From assembly GCF_003576455.2 (NCBI RefSeq), contig NZ_CP032869.1:6758001-6822000 (forward strand): a DNA stretch of 64,000 nt, written 5' to 3'. The DNA comes from Mucilaginibacter celer (GTDB lineage: Bacteria; Bacteroidota; Bacteroidia; Sphingobacteriales; Sphingobacteriaceae). A program made the translations under genes and the position numbers. The notes under the pieces were generated by a model. The model saw only the letters and a program-made list of their open reading frames with translations. It ran no database searches and had not been told where the DNA came from. Shown piece by piece: positions 17,457-26,064 of this stretch. Positions within the stretch are counted from its first letter, which is position 1. The number at the start of each line of letters is the position of its first letter.

Positions 17457-17930
17457 TCATTCATGATGATACGGCTCACCTTTCATAATGGTATAAGCCC
17501 TGTACAGCTGCTCCACAAAAAACAACCTCACCATCTGGTGCGAGAATGTCATTTTTGATAGGGAGATCTTATCATTAGCCCTTTGATAAACCGAATTATC
17601 AAAACCATAAGGCCCGCCAATAATAAACACAAGGTTTGCCGAGGTGGTTACTTCCTTTTTATTAATGTAGGCAGCAAATTGCGTTGAAGTATACTCGCTT
17701 CCCTTTTCATCCATCAAAATCACAAAATCAAGCGGGGTTATTTTTTTCAGGATCAGCTCGGCTTCTTTGGCTTTTTGCTGCTCGGGGCTTAAGGCTTTGG
17801 TGTTTTTTAGCTCGGGAATTTCGGCAAGCTCCAGTTTGGTATAATGTTTCAGGCGCTTTACATATTTATCTATGCCTTCTTTCAGGTAGGCATCTTCGGT
17901 TTTACCAACGGTAAGGAACGTGATCTTCAT
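17457..17930 (-). CDS. rlmH: 23S rRNA pseudouridine(1915)-N3 methyltransferase
   Basis: 157-residue SPOUT methyltransferase that uses S-adenosylmethionine to methylate pseudouridine 1915 of helix 69 in assembled ribosomes. Complete: the MKITFLTVGK start, FVILMDEKGSEYTS, the knot region VFIIGGPYGFDNSVY and the C-terminal SHQMVRLFFVEQLYRAYTI with EPYHHE. It is divergent from the MutS-like gene, leaving 64 AT-rich bases for both promoters. Confidence 0.97.
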   Translation of the reverse strand: MKITFLTVGKTEDAYLKEGIDKYVKRLKHYTKLELAEIPELKNTKALSPEQQKAKEAELILKKITPLDFVILMDEKGSEYTSTQFAAYINKKEVTTSANLVFIIGGPYGFDNSVYQRANDKISLSKMTFSHQMVRLFFVEQLYRAYTIMKGEPYHHE

Positions 17931-17994
17931 ATCTCAAACAAATAAACGTTTATTTAAAATATATGTGTTTATTTAGGTCGATTTTTATCTGCAA

Positions 17995-19806
17995 ATGGAA
18001 CAAACTATTATAACCGACTATACCCAACGAGCCGCCGCAGCAGCTGCCGAAGCCTCCAAATATAAAAAACTGGCCAATACCTATTCCCTGTTTCGCCTCT
18101 GCGTTTTTTTAATGGTTGGGGTGAGCATCGCCATCGCCATACATTTTGATGACTTCAGCATTATAGCTGTAGCCTGTGTTTTGCTGGTGCTTGCTTTTGC
18201 CTGGCTGGTGGCCCGTCAAAGCCGTTTCGAAAAACAAAAACAATACTATGATGACCTGCAGCGCATAAACGAAAACGAGATCGCCAGTATCCAAACCCAC
18301 GCTAATATTTACTTAGATGGAGCCCGCTACGCGGATGAAAAACATTTTTACACTTCCGATCTCGATATTTACGGCAAAGCCTCCCTCTATCAGCTCATTA
18401 ACCGTTCAGCCACCACACCCGGCAGCGATAAACTGGCGGCATGGCTCAATGCTCCGGCTGATAAAAACACAGCGCTGCAGCGCCAGGAAGCAGTAAAAGA
18501 GATAGCCGCCAAAAACAGCTGGAAACTTGATCTGCAAACACGCCTGGTATTCGCCGTAAAACAGGATACCGATCAGCTTAAAAACCTGTTTAAATACCTG
18601 CGTATCCCTTTGAATATGCCGGGCGAAAAATGGCTAAGCAGTTATGCCAAAATTGCCCCTTACCTGTTTACTGCCTTGTTGATAGCAGCCTGTTTTTATG
18701 GCCCTGCGAAACCGGCTGCAATTGCGGTGGGGCTTTTCAATATGGGGATGGTATTTTCAAAGGCTGCCTACATTCGCAAAGCCGATCTGATCGCCGGAAA
18801 AATAGGCAGTACATTAACCAATTACGCCGAAGCCTTTCAATGTATTGAAGAGCAACAATGGCAGGCTGCCTACAACAACGCATTGGCACAGCAGCTCAAA
18901 ACCAATAAAACATCAGCCAAAATAAAAGAACTGGCCGAGCTGATCAACAAGCTCAACTATCACCTTAACCTTATTGTTGGCTTTGCCCTCAACCTGTTTT
19001 TTTTGTGGGATATCCGCCAGATCATCGCCATCGAAAACTGGAAACGCCAAAACCAGGAAAGCCTTGAAACCGCTTTTGACGTGATTGCTGAATTTGAAGC
19101 TTTGATGAGCTTAAGCAGCCTCGCGGTTAATTACCCCGACTGGTGTTTCCCGGTTATTGACGATCGCGAAGGTTATACCTTGAGCGCTAAAGCTATTGCC
19201 CACCCGCTCATCAATCCCGCCAAACGCATAGAAAATGATTATGACCTGGAGAATACCTTTAAGGTAGATATCATCACCGGATCCAACATGGCCGGCAAAA
19301 GCACATTCTTACGTACAATCGGTATCAACACCGTATTAGCCCTGAGCGGTGCGCCGGTTTGCGCGCAAAGCATGCAGGTGTCGGTAATCACCATTATCAG
19401 CTATATGCGTATTAAGGATTCACTGAACGAAAGCACATCAACCTTTAAAGCGGAGCTCGATAGGTTGCAGATGCTGCTTACCGCGGTTCAAAATCACCCT
19501 AAAATATTTTTCCTGATTGATGAAATGCTGCGTGGCACCAACTCGGTTGATAAATACCTCGGCTCAAAAGCGGTGATCGAGCAGTTAATCAGCAAAAAAG
19601 CCGTAGGTATGGTGGCCACGCATGATTTGCAGATAGCGCAGCTTGAAACCAAATACCCTGATTACGTACGCAATTTTTACTTCGATATCCAGGTAGTGAA
19701 CGGCGAAATGTTGTTTGATTATAAGATTAAGCATGGGGAGTGTAAAACATTTAATGCTTCGCTGTTATTGAAGCAGATTGGGATTGAGGTGAACCATGAC
19801 GCTTAA
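17995..19806 (+). CDS. Membrane-embedded MutS-family ATPase
   Basis: 603 residues. Two hydrophobic helices near 32-75 and further hydrophobic stretches near 218-255 and 325-345 suggest membrane anchoring. The C-terminal third is a MutS ATPase: Walker A TGSNMAGKSTFLRT (about 427-440), the STFKAELDRLQ segment, Walker B FLIDEMLRGTNS (about 503-515) and MVATHDLQIA. The mismatch-recognition and connector domains of canonical MutS are missing. It therefore probably does not do standard mismatch repair. Annotations of this type often read 'DNA mismatch repair protein MutS'; the actual role is unknown. Confidence 0.85.
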   Translation: MEQTIITDYTQRAAAAAAEASKYKKLANTYSLFRLCVFLMVGVSIAIAIHFDDFSIIAVACVLLVLAFAWLVARQSRFEKQKQYYDDLQRINENEIASIQTHANIYLDGARYADEKHFYTSDLDIYGKASLYQLINRSATTPGSDKLAAWLNAPADKNTALQRQEAVKEIAAKNSWKLDLQTRLVFAVKQDTDQLKNLFKYLRIPLNMPGEKWLSSYAKIAPYLFTALLIAACFYGPAKPAAIAVGLFNMGMVFSKAAYIRKADLIAGKIGSTLTNYAEAFQCIEEQQWQAAYNNALAQQLKTNKTSAKIKELAELINKLNYHLNLIVGFALNLFFLWDIRQIIAIENWKRQNQESLETAFDVIAEFEALMSLSSLAVNYPDWCFPVIDDREGYTLSAKAIAHPLINPAKRIENDYDLENTFKVDIITGSNMAGKSTFLRTIGINTVLALSGAPVCAQSMQVSVITIISYMRIKDSLNESTSTFKAELDRLQMLLTAVQNHPKIFFLIDEMLRGTNSVDKYLGSKAVIEQLISKKAVGMVATHDLQIAQLETKYPDYVRNFYFDIQVVNGEMLFDYKIKHGECKTFNASLLLKQIGIEVNHDA

Positions 19807-19809
19807 GAT

Positions 19810-19990
19810 TGTCTGAACCGGGATTTGGGGGGATTTTTTTGATTTTCGGGATTTTTTTTGTCTGAATCAGAATTTACAGAATTATAGGATTTTCAGAATT
19901 CACGGACCGCGAATAATTCTGTTAATTTTCAAATTCTGTAAATTCTGATTCCGACGATATCCTGTGCGTCCCCCCAAATCTCGGTTCAGA
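19810..19990. repeat. Nested TGTCTGAA elements (one inside another)
   Basis: The outer arms are TGTCTGAACCGGGATTTGGG (from 19810) and CCCCAAATCTCGGTTCAGA (to 19990). Inside lies a second element of the other subtype: TGTCTGAATCAGAATTTACA (from 19859) and TTCTGTAAATTCTGATTCCG (to about 19953). It lies between convergent genes. Confidence 0.8.
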
Positions 19991-19992
19991 AA

Positions 19993-20023
19993 AAAAGCCG
20001 GAAGCATCACGCTCCCGGCTTTC
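19993..20023. terminator. Bidirectional terminator between the MutS-like gene and the receptor
   Basis: AAAGCCGG and CCGGCTTT form the stem around AAGCATCACGCTC, with A-rich sequence before and T-rich sequence after it. It serves two convergent genes. Confidence 0.65.
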
Positions 20024-20073
20024 TCTTTTATCCTCTCCTGATTCTTTACGCTAAAAATCCTGATCCTAAAAAA

Positions 20074-22602
20074 CTATCGGCCACCGCCGGTACCAGGACC
20101 ACCACCCTGGCCACCGCCCTGATCGCCTTGTTTCATGTCATCGTTATTGATGCCTTTTTTAGATTGTTGCGGGTTGCTGAAACTTAGCTTACCAAAGCTG
20201 TAGCTAAACGTAATACCGAACGAGCGGAATGGAAACGCAAACTTGCTGCTTTGTGTAAAGGTTGGCGTTTTAATATCGGTATTAAAGTTTTTGTAAGTGC
20301 TAAACGGCTCGATGGCATTGATACCCAAAGCCAGTTTCTTTTGCATAAACTGTTTTTTAACACCCACACCAAATATACTGAACGATGGGTTTGAACCCTG
20401 AATAGTACGACGAGCCGAGTTTTGAACAGCAAACGTTTCGGCAATAAAATTGCTTGGCAAGGTAAGCTGCGCACTTAAAAACGCGTTGTACTGGAAGTAC
20501 GTTGACGTTTGTGTTTGCTGATTGGTTAACTGGTTACTTGCAGTTGGCTTATAAGTATAAGCGTTAATGCTACCACGGATAGTCAATATTTTAATTGGTG
20601 TAACCGCACCGAAGAAACTTGCACCATATGAATTATTAACACCGATGTTTTGGTAGGTAGTAATGGTACCTTCCTGGCCGCCCGGCAGGTTAGTTAACAA
20701 ACCTTCAATTAAACCTGTTGTATGCTTGTAATAAGCCGACAGGTTAATAACCGATGATTTAATGAAGGTATTGTAACCCAACTCAACAGTTTGCGAAACC
20801 TCTGGCGCCAGCAACGGGTTACCTACTGATTGCGCGGTAGGGTTACTTTTATTTACAAACGGATTTAAAAACTGCAGGCTTGGGCGGGTAATACGTTTGC
20901 TATAGGCCAGCTTAAGGGTTTGCGTAGGCGTAAGCGCTTTTTGCAGGGTTAAGCTTGGTATAAAGGTATTGTAGTTTTGATCAAACGGCTGGATGCTTTG
21001 CACATCGTTATGCGGTTCGCCGTGGATATCGGTATTCTCTAACCTGGCACCGGCAAGTACCGAGTAACCTTTAGGTAAGGTAATCGTTAATACCGAGTAA
21101 CCTGCCCAAACTGTTTGGTCATAGCTGTATTTATTGGAGTTTACCGGGTCATAAACAAAATCGGCACCGCTCGGGTTAAAATAATCCGAAACGCTTCTGA
21201 TCCTCCTTATGATGTTTTTACCGCCCGCTTCCAGTTTAAATACTTTGTTTATGGGCAGGGTATAATCTGTTTGAAAGGTGTATTCGTTGTTAATACCGTC
21301 GATATTGTTTTTCAGGTTAGGGAATTCTGTAGGGTCTTGCAAGCCGGTAAATAACGAAGTGTAGTCGGTTACAATCTTACTGTGGCTCCACTGGGTTGAA
21401 AAGCTTAACTCATGGCCCTCTTTTTTAAACTTATGCGTGTAATCAATATTCCAGTCAAAACCGCCAAATGTGTTATGGCCAATGTTATTGTTATGGTAAG
21501 TGTTGTTTTGTGTAGGATCGTAAAAATAGGTACGGGTATAATCGGTATTGCTGTTAGGATCAAAACCGCCCTGGTTTAAACGTACGCTGGTACGCAGGTT
21601 GTTAAACGCATTAAAATCGTACCCGGCCGATACCGAACCGATAATGCCGTGACGCTTTACGCGGCTTGTACCGGTTGAAGTTTGCGAACGGTGCTGCGCA
21701 GGATCGTTAAAAAAGAAATCCTGATCGCTTGAGGTAAGCGAGGTTTGCGGCCAGGTAGAGTTACCACCTACGTTTGCCGATAAGCTTAACCTGTTGTGGT
21801 TATAGTTGATGTTACCGTTGCCGTTATTTTGACGTGTACCCACACCACCGCTGATAGAGCCGCTAAAGCCCGAAACATTTTTTTGTTTAGTTATGATGTT
21901 CAAAATACCCGCCGAACCTTCAGCATCGTATTTAGCCGATGGCGAAGTAACCACCTCGATGCTTTTGATCTGATCGGCAGGGATGGTTTTCAATACATCC
22001 GATAAGCTGGCCGATGTTGCGCCCGATGGTTTGCCATTTATCAATACACGCACGTTTTGGTCGCCGCGGATAGATACGTTACCATTTAAATCTACAGCAA
22101 CCAATGGTACTTTTTGCAATACGTCGGTAGCGTTACCGCCGGCTGCAGTCAAATCTTTTTCGGCATTGTAAACAATTTTGTCAATTTTATTTTCGATCAA
22201 GGCAGCCTGGCCTACTACCTGCACCTCTTTAAGTGCATGCGAGCTTGGTGCCAGAAGAACCTGTCCTAATTTGGCATCCGGTTTTGACGCCGTAGTTTCA
22301 ACGGGGTCGATATATTTGGTTGGGTAACCGATAAATGAAATAGCCAGTTTATATTTGCCCGGCTTAATATTATCCAATTTAAAGTTACCTTTCTCGTCGG
22401 TCACCACGCCGGTAATCGGCGATTTGCCGCCGCTGCGGTATAAACCAACCGAGGCATAATCCATTGGTTTTTTGGTAAGCGAATCGACAATAGTACCTGA
22501 TATTCTGCCTGTTGTGCTCGGTCCGCCGCCGCCCACACCAAACTGGGCCTGAGCCGATAACGCGAAGCAGAACAATGCAATAAGTATGTAAAAACGTTTC
22601 AT
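20074..22602 (-). CDS. TonB-dependent receptor-like outer-membrane protein (CarboxypepD_reg / OMP_b-brl type)
   Basis: 842 residues: signal peptide (RFYILIALFCFALSAQAQ), carboxypeptidase-regulatory domain (GRISGTIVDSLTKKPMDYAS, about 32-115), a plug with NVSIRGDQNVRVLINGKPSG, VTSPSAKYDAEGSAGILNII and a long barrel. The last 25 residues are a Gly/Gln/Pro tail (GDQGGGQGGGPGTGGGR) extending past the barrel, unusual because the barrel's terminal aromatic residue is normally the sorting signal. It stands alone. The substrate is unknown. Confidence 0.88.
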   Translation of the reverse strand: MKRFYILIALFCFALSAQAQFGVGGGGPSTTGRISGTIVDSLTKKPMDYASVGLYRSGGKSPITGVVTDEKGNFKLDNIKPGKYKLAISFIGYPTKYIDPVETTASKPDAKLGQVLLAPSSHALKEVQVVGQAALIENKIDKIVYNAEKDLTAAGGNATDVLQKVPLVAVDLNGNVSIRGDQNVRVLINGKPSGATSASLSDVLKTIPADQIKSIEVVTSPSAKYDAEGSAGILNIITKQKNVSGFSGSISGGVGTRQNNGNGNINYNHNRLSLSANVGGNSTWPQTSLTSSDQDFFFNDPAQHRSQTSTGTSRVKRHGIIGSVSAGYDFNAFNNLRTSVRLNQGGFDPNSNTDYTRTYFYDPTQNNTYHNNNIGHNTFGGFDWNIDYTHKFKKEGHELSFSTQWSHSKIVTDYTSLFTGLQDPTEFPNLKNNIDGINNEYTFQTDYTLPINKVFKLEAGGKNIIRRIRSVSDYFNPSGADFVYDPVNSNKYSYDQTVWAGYSVLTITLPKGYSVLAGARLENTDIHGEPHNDVQSIQPFDQNYNTFIPSLTLQKALTPTQTLKLAYSKRITRPSLQFLNPFVNKSNPTAQSVGNPLLAPEVSQTVELGYNTFIKSSVINLSAYYKHTTGLIEGLLTNLPGGQEGTITTYQNIGVNNSYGASFFGAVTPIKILTIRGSINAYTYKPTASNQLTNQQTQTSTYFQYNAFLSAQLTLPSNFIAETFAVQNSARRTIQGSNPSFSIFGVGVKKQFMQKKLALGINAIEPFSTYKNFNTDIKTPTFTQSSKFAFPFRSFGITFSYSFGKLSFSNPQQSKKGINNDDMKQGDQGGGQGGGPGTGGGR

Positions 22603-22733
22603 TTAGTGTTATTTTGGTAATTGGAGGCGAAAATACCTTAAATGTTACACGTTGAAACTTTATTTTTTTACAAAATGTGCAATTGTCATGTATAAGTTAC
22701 ACTTAGGTGAAGCAAACCATGAATTTTACAATA

Positions 22734-22904
22734 TCTGAATCAGAATTTACAGAATTTGAGAATTTTCAGAAAGGAAGATTCGAGATAAAAGTATTGTATC
22801 ATTCTGTAAATTCTGATTCAGACAAAATCGAAAATCCGACATCCGAAATCAACCGGACAAGTATTCCGCTAATTCTAAAATTCTGTAAATTCTGATTCAG
22901 ACAA
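22734..22904. repeat. TGTCTGAA-type element with one left arm and two right arms
   Basis: One left arm (CTGAATCAGAATTTACAGAA, from 22735) is followed by two copies of the right arm (ATTCTGTAAATTCTGATTCA) ending at 22824 and 22904. Between the right arms lies AAATCCGACATCCGAAATC, the 'word' also used at 63773-63942. Confidence 0.75.
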
Positions 22905-22911
22905 TAAAAAA

Positions 22912-24201
22912 TCAGGTTTTCTGTTTCTTCTTTTTAGCCGCCGGGAAAAGCACATTGTTTAAAATTAACCTGTAACCGGGTGAGTTAGGATGAAGCTTGA
23001 GATCGGTAGGCGGGTCATTCACGGCATGCTGATAATCTTCCGGGTCATGACCGCCGTAAAATGTCCACTGGCCTTTGCCGTATTCGCCGTGAATGTAGCG
23101 TGCTTCGTTACCGGTTTTCATCTCGCCCATAATGGTAACGCCTGGTTTAAGCATACTTTTGTTGTAGGCCGTGGTAAGGCCCATAAAGCCTTTAATTACC
23201 TTATCATGGTTTTGGGTAAGCATACTTGGCACCACATCCCATTTGGCCGAAAAATCGAACAGCGTAAAAAAGTCCCTGGTACGATCAACCTGCCGGGTGG
23301 TGGTTACATCAATATTGCTAAAGGCGTGCGAAGTTGGATTCATATCCAGCGAAAAATTCTGGAAGGCAAAGGTTTGCGTAAAATCCAGTTTTGATTGTGC
23401 GTCCTGGTCGGCAGCGTCGCCGTCAAACATCCGTTCGCAGATATCGGTATTAGCTGCTGCCAAAGCAATATCAAAAGTATCGGTACCCGAGCACATCGCA
23501 AATAAAAAGCCGCCGCCCGCGCAAAAATCGCGGATGTTTTGGGCTACGGCCAGCTTCATTTTTGATACTTTGCTAAAGCCAAGCTTGCGGGCCATGGCTT
23601 CCTGTACTTTCACATCGTCGGTATACCATTGCGCGTAGCGGTAAACGCCGTAAAACTTGCTGTACTGGCCGGTAAAATCTTCGTGGTGCAGGTGCAGCCA
23701 ATCATATTTGGGCAGTTCGCCGTGAATCACTTCTTCGTCATAAACCAAATCGTAAGGGATCTCGGCATATTTTAAAACCAGGGTTACCGCATCATCCCAG
23801 GGCAGTTTGTTTTTGGGGGAGTATACGGCCATTTTTGGGGCTTTCTCCAATTTTACCAGGTCCATATTTACTGATGGATCGCTTACCTCGGTAATGATCT
23901 CATTGGCTTTGGCATCGGCAATAACCTCGTAACTTACCCCGCGGATTTTGCATTCTTCCTCAATTTTTTGCCCGTACTTCAGCATAAAACTGCCGCCGCG
24001 GTAGTTCAGAAGCCAGTCAACCTCTTCGCCGTTTTTCAAAACCCAAAATGCAATACCGTACGATTTAAGATGATCCTTTTGTTCGTCATCCATCGGGATC
24101 AATATCGAAGCCGCCCTTGTAAAGAAAGGTAAAAGGAGAAAGGCGAAAGGCAAAAGGTATTTTAAAACTAACAGGTGTTTATTGCTTGATGGGTTATTCA
24201 C
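22912..24201 (-). CDS. Conserved secreted protein, often named 'asparagine synthetase B' in this phylum
   Basis: 429 residues from GTG 24201; the next Met is after the signal sequence (YLLPFAFLLLPFFTRAA). The mature start SILIPMDDEQKDHLKSYGIA and VDWLLNYRGGSF recall Bacteroidota proteins that databases call asparagine synthetase B. I see neither an N-terminal Cys nucleophile nor the PP-loop SGGxDS of real AsnB. LHLHHEDFTGQ, FCAGGGFLFAMCSGTDTFD and FYGGHDPEDYQH instead suggest a glutamine-amidotransferase-like (GATase1/ThuA-like) fold. Periplasmic or surface location is predicted. The function is unknown. Confidence 0.7.
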   Translation of the reverse strand: MNNPSSNKHLLVLKYLLPFAFLLLPFFTRAASILIPMDDEQKDHLKSYGIAFWVLKNGEEVDWLLNYRGGSFMLKYGQKIEEECKIRGVSYEVIADAKANEIITEVSDPSVNMDLVKLEKAPKMAVYSPKNKLPWDDAVTLVLKYAEIPYDLVYDEEVIHGELPKYDWLHLHHEDFTGQYSKFYGVYRYAQWYTDDVKVQEAMARKLGFSKVSKMKLAVAQNIRDFCAGGGFLFAMCSGTDTFDIALAAANTDICERMFDGDAADQDAQSKLDFTQTFAFQNFSLDMNPTSHAFSNIDVTTTRQVDRTRDFFTLFDFSAKWDVVPSMLTQNHDKVIKGFMGLTTAYNKSMLKPGVTIMGEMKTGNEARYIHGEYGKGQWTFYGGHDPEDYQHAVNDPPTDLKLHPNSPGYRLILNNVLFPAAKKKKQKT

Positions 24202-24232
24202 GGTGCCTGGTTATTTGTTAATGCCGGTTTAC

Positions 24233-24240
24233 CAAATGTA
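24233..24240 (-). promoter_or_regulatory. Possible -7 element TACATTTG
   Basis: TACATTTG on the minus strand lies 31 bases before the GTG start at 24201 and fits TAnnTTTG. Confidence 0.4.
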
Positions 24241-24351
24241 ACGAATAAACTTTTAATGTATTTTGATAGATGTCCCGACCAGTAAAGATTAGTTATTTCG
24301 CCCTATAATATCTCCGGTATTTTTTGTTATTTCAATTAAAATCTTATCGTT

Positions 24352-24879
24352 ATGAAAAAGAATATCCTGCTCTTACTGATCGCCATTATTACCATTGTAA
24401 TGATCTTCCCGGCAAAAGCACAGGTAATTACCAAGTATGGCGACAATGTAAGCACGCTCGACGGCATCATGAAGGCTTACTATGATGTGGTTACCGTAAA
24501 AAAAGGCGAAAAAGTAAGCTACGAGCGCGACAGCCTGTTGCACATCCCCGATGCGCACGTTGGCTCCGGATATATTGATAAGCAGGGTAAGCAAAAGTTC
24601 AGCTACATGACATTGAAGCAATACCACAAACTGGCCGATCCGTCATTATCTCAAAATGGTTTCGACGAGCGGGAGATTGCCCGCCGGGTTGAAAAGTTCG
24701 GCAGCATTTACCACGTATGGAGTACCTACGAATCACGCAATACGCACGACGGACCGGTAACCGAACGGGGCATTAACAGTATCGAACTGTTTTATGATGG
24801 TACCCGTTTCTGGATTTTGGGTTGGTTTTATGATGGCGAACGGAAGGATAACCCGATACCAGAGGAGTATTTGAAGTGA
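24352..24879 (+). CDS. Secreted NTF2/SnoaL-like protein
   Basis: 175 residues with a signal peptide (NILLLLIAIITIVMIFPAKA). The mature part begins with a helix including GIMKAYYDVVTVKKGEK and ends with strands NSIELFYDGTRFWILGWFYD and NPIPEEYL, a pattern of the nuclear-transport-factor-2-like cone fold. A catalytic role is not evident. A word hairpin follows nine bases after the stop codon. Confidence 0.7.
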   Translation: MKKNILLLLIAIITIVMIFPAKAQVITKYGDNVSTLDGIMKAYYDVVTVKKGEKVSYERDSLLHIPDAHVGSGYIDKQGKQKFSYMTLKQYHKLADPSLSQNGFDEREIARRVEKFGSIYHVWSTYESRNTHDGPVTERGINSIELFYDGTRFWILGWFYDGERKDNPIPEEYLK

Positions 24880-24887
24880 GTTTTTTT

Positions 24888-25003
24888 ATAGTTCATGGTT
24901 CATGGATCATAGTTCATTGTAGGGAAGGGGGCATGACGCTTTTAGCTTGTTTTTTTTTGCTATGACCTATGATCCATGAACTATGATCTATCAACCATGA
25001 ACC
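24888..25003. repeat. Word-type hairpin (GTTCATGGTTCATGG / CCATGAAC)
   Basis: The left side reads ATAGTTCATGGTTCATGG and ATCATAGTTCATTG; the right side TATGATCCATGAACTATG and ATCTATCAACCATGAAC. The loop holds GGAAGGGGGCATGACGC. It ends about 50 bases before the fabG start, whose spurious upstream extension reads through it. A second copy of this vocabulary is at 62840-62915. Confidence 0.75.
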
Positions 25004-25056
25004 AATTTTACCAAAAAACCACTAACTTCACCGCCCTGAAATCATATACGTTAATT

Positions 25057-25800
25057 ATGAAATTATTAGAAGGAAAAACCGCGCTGGTTACCGGTGCGTC
25101 AAAAGGAATAGGCCGAAAAATTGCCGAAAAATTTGCCGAGCATGGCGCTAACGTAGCTTTTACCTATTTATCATCGGTAGAAAAAGGCCAGGCCCTTGAG
25201 CAGGAGCTGCAAAGCTTTGGTACTAAAATAAAAGGCTACCGCTCGGATGCTTCGAAATTTGACGAGGCCGATAAACTGATCACCGATATCGTTGCCGATT
25301 TTGGCACCATCGATATCGTAGTGAACAACGCCGGTATTACCAAAGACGGTCTGTTAATGCGTATGACCGAAGAAAACTGGGACGAAGTGCTCGACGTAAA
25401 CCTGAAATCGATATTCAACGTTACCAAAGCGGCATCAAAAATAATGATGAAAAACCGCAAAGGTGTGTTCATTAACATGAGCTCGGTGGTTGGTGTGCAG
25501 GGCAATGCCGGTCAGGCTAACTACGCCGCTTCAAAAGCGGGTATCATCGGTTTCTCAAAATCGGTAGCTAAAGAGTTAGGTTCACGTAACATCCGTACCA
25601 ACGTAGTTGCCCCGGGCTTTATCCGTACCGAAATGACCGATGTGCTCGATCCAAAAGTTGTTGAAGGCTGGGCAGCAGGCATCCCGCTTAAACGTGCCGG
25701 CGAGGTTGAAGACGTAGCCAATGCGTGTGTATTCCTTGCTTCAGATATGGCTGCTTACATTACCGGGCAGGTTATCCCGGTTGATGGTGGTATGTTGTAA
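25057..25800 (+). CDS. fabG: 3-oxoacyl-[acyl-carrier-protein] reductase
   Basis: NADPH-dependent short-chain dehydrogenase that reduces 3-oxoacyl-ACP in the fatty acid elongation cycle. From ATG 25057 it has 247 residues: the nucleotide loop TGASKGIGRKIAE, NNAGITKDGLLMRM, the catalytic Ser-Tyr-Lys in NMSSVVGVQGNAGQANYAAS (Y and K in YAASK) and the end GQVIPVDGGML. The open frame extends 27 codons upstream into a word hairpin, which is not credible as coding. No other fab gene is next to it. Confidence 0.95.
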   Translation: MKLLEGKTALVTGASKGIGRKIAEKFAEHGANVAFTYLSSVEKGQALEQELQSFGTKIKGYRSDASKFDEADKLITDIVADFGTIDIVVNNAGITKDGLLMRMTEENWDEVLDVNLKSIFNVTKAASKIMMKNRKGVFINMSSVVGVQGNAGQANYAASKAGIIGFSKSVAKELGSRNIRTNVVAPGFIRTEMTDVLDPKVVEGWAAGIPLKRAGEVEDVANACVFLASDMAAYITGQVIPVDGGML

Positions 25801-25828
25801 TAGATAGGATCAATAAAAATAAAAAAGA

Positions 25829-25923
25829 CGTCATTGCGAGGAACGAAGCAATCCCCGACAGGCAGAGCGGCTATGCAAATCCGCCCTGTAAAGTTTGGGA
25901 TTGCTTCGTTCCTCGCAATGACG
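25829..25923. repeat. GTCATTGCGAGG hairpin, copy 1
   Basis: Left arm CGTCATTGCGAGGAACGAAG and right arm CTTCGTTCCTCGCAATGACG are perfectly complementary, continuing CAATCCC/GGGATTG. The inner part contains GGCAGAGCGGC and CGCCCTGTA. AAAAA precedes and TTTTT follows, so it could terminate transcription. Copies 2 and 3 are at 32310 and 51344. Confidence 0.85.
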
Positions 25924-26064
25924 TTTTTGTTAAAATAGCATTTTTCTCTCTCCCCCTCAACCAATAAACCAAAACTTATTCCCCTCTTTTCACAATAATT
26001 TCGCATTTTGCAGTTAATGTTATCGGGACAGATTGTCTGCGCCCCAATTATACTATAGCTACAA

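Noticed and set aside
22707..22895. 62-codon frame between the receptor and the AsnB-like gene
   Set aside because: It is composed almost wholly of TGTCTGAA repeat arms read in one frame.
24976..25056. Longer N-terminus for FabG
   Set aside because: The extension lies within a word hairpin and before the conserved Rossmann start; ATG 25057 gives the normal 247 residues.
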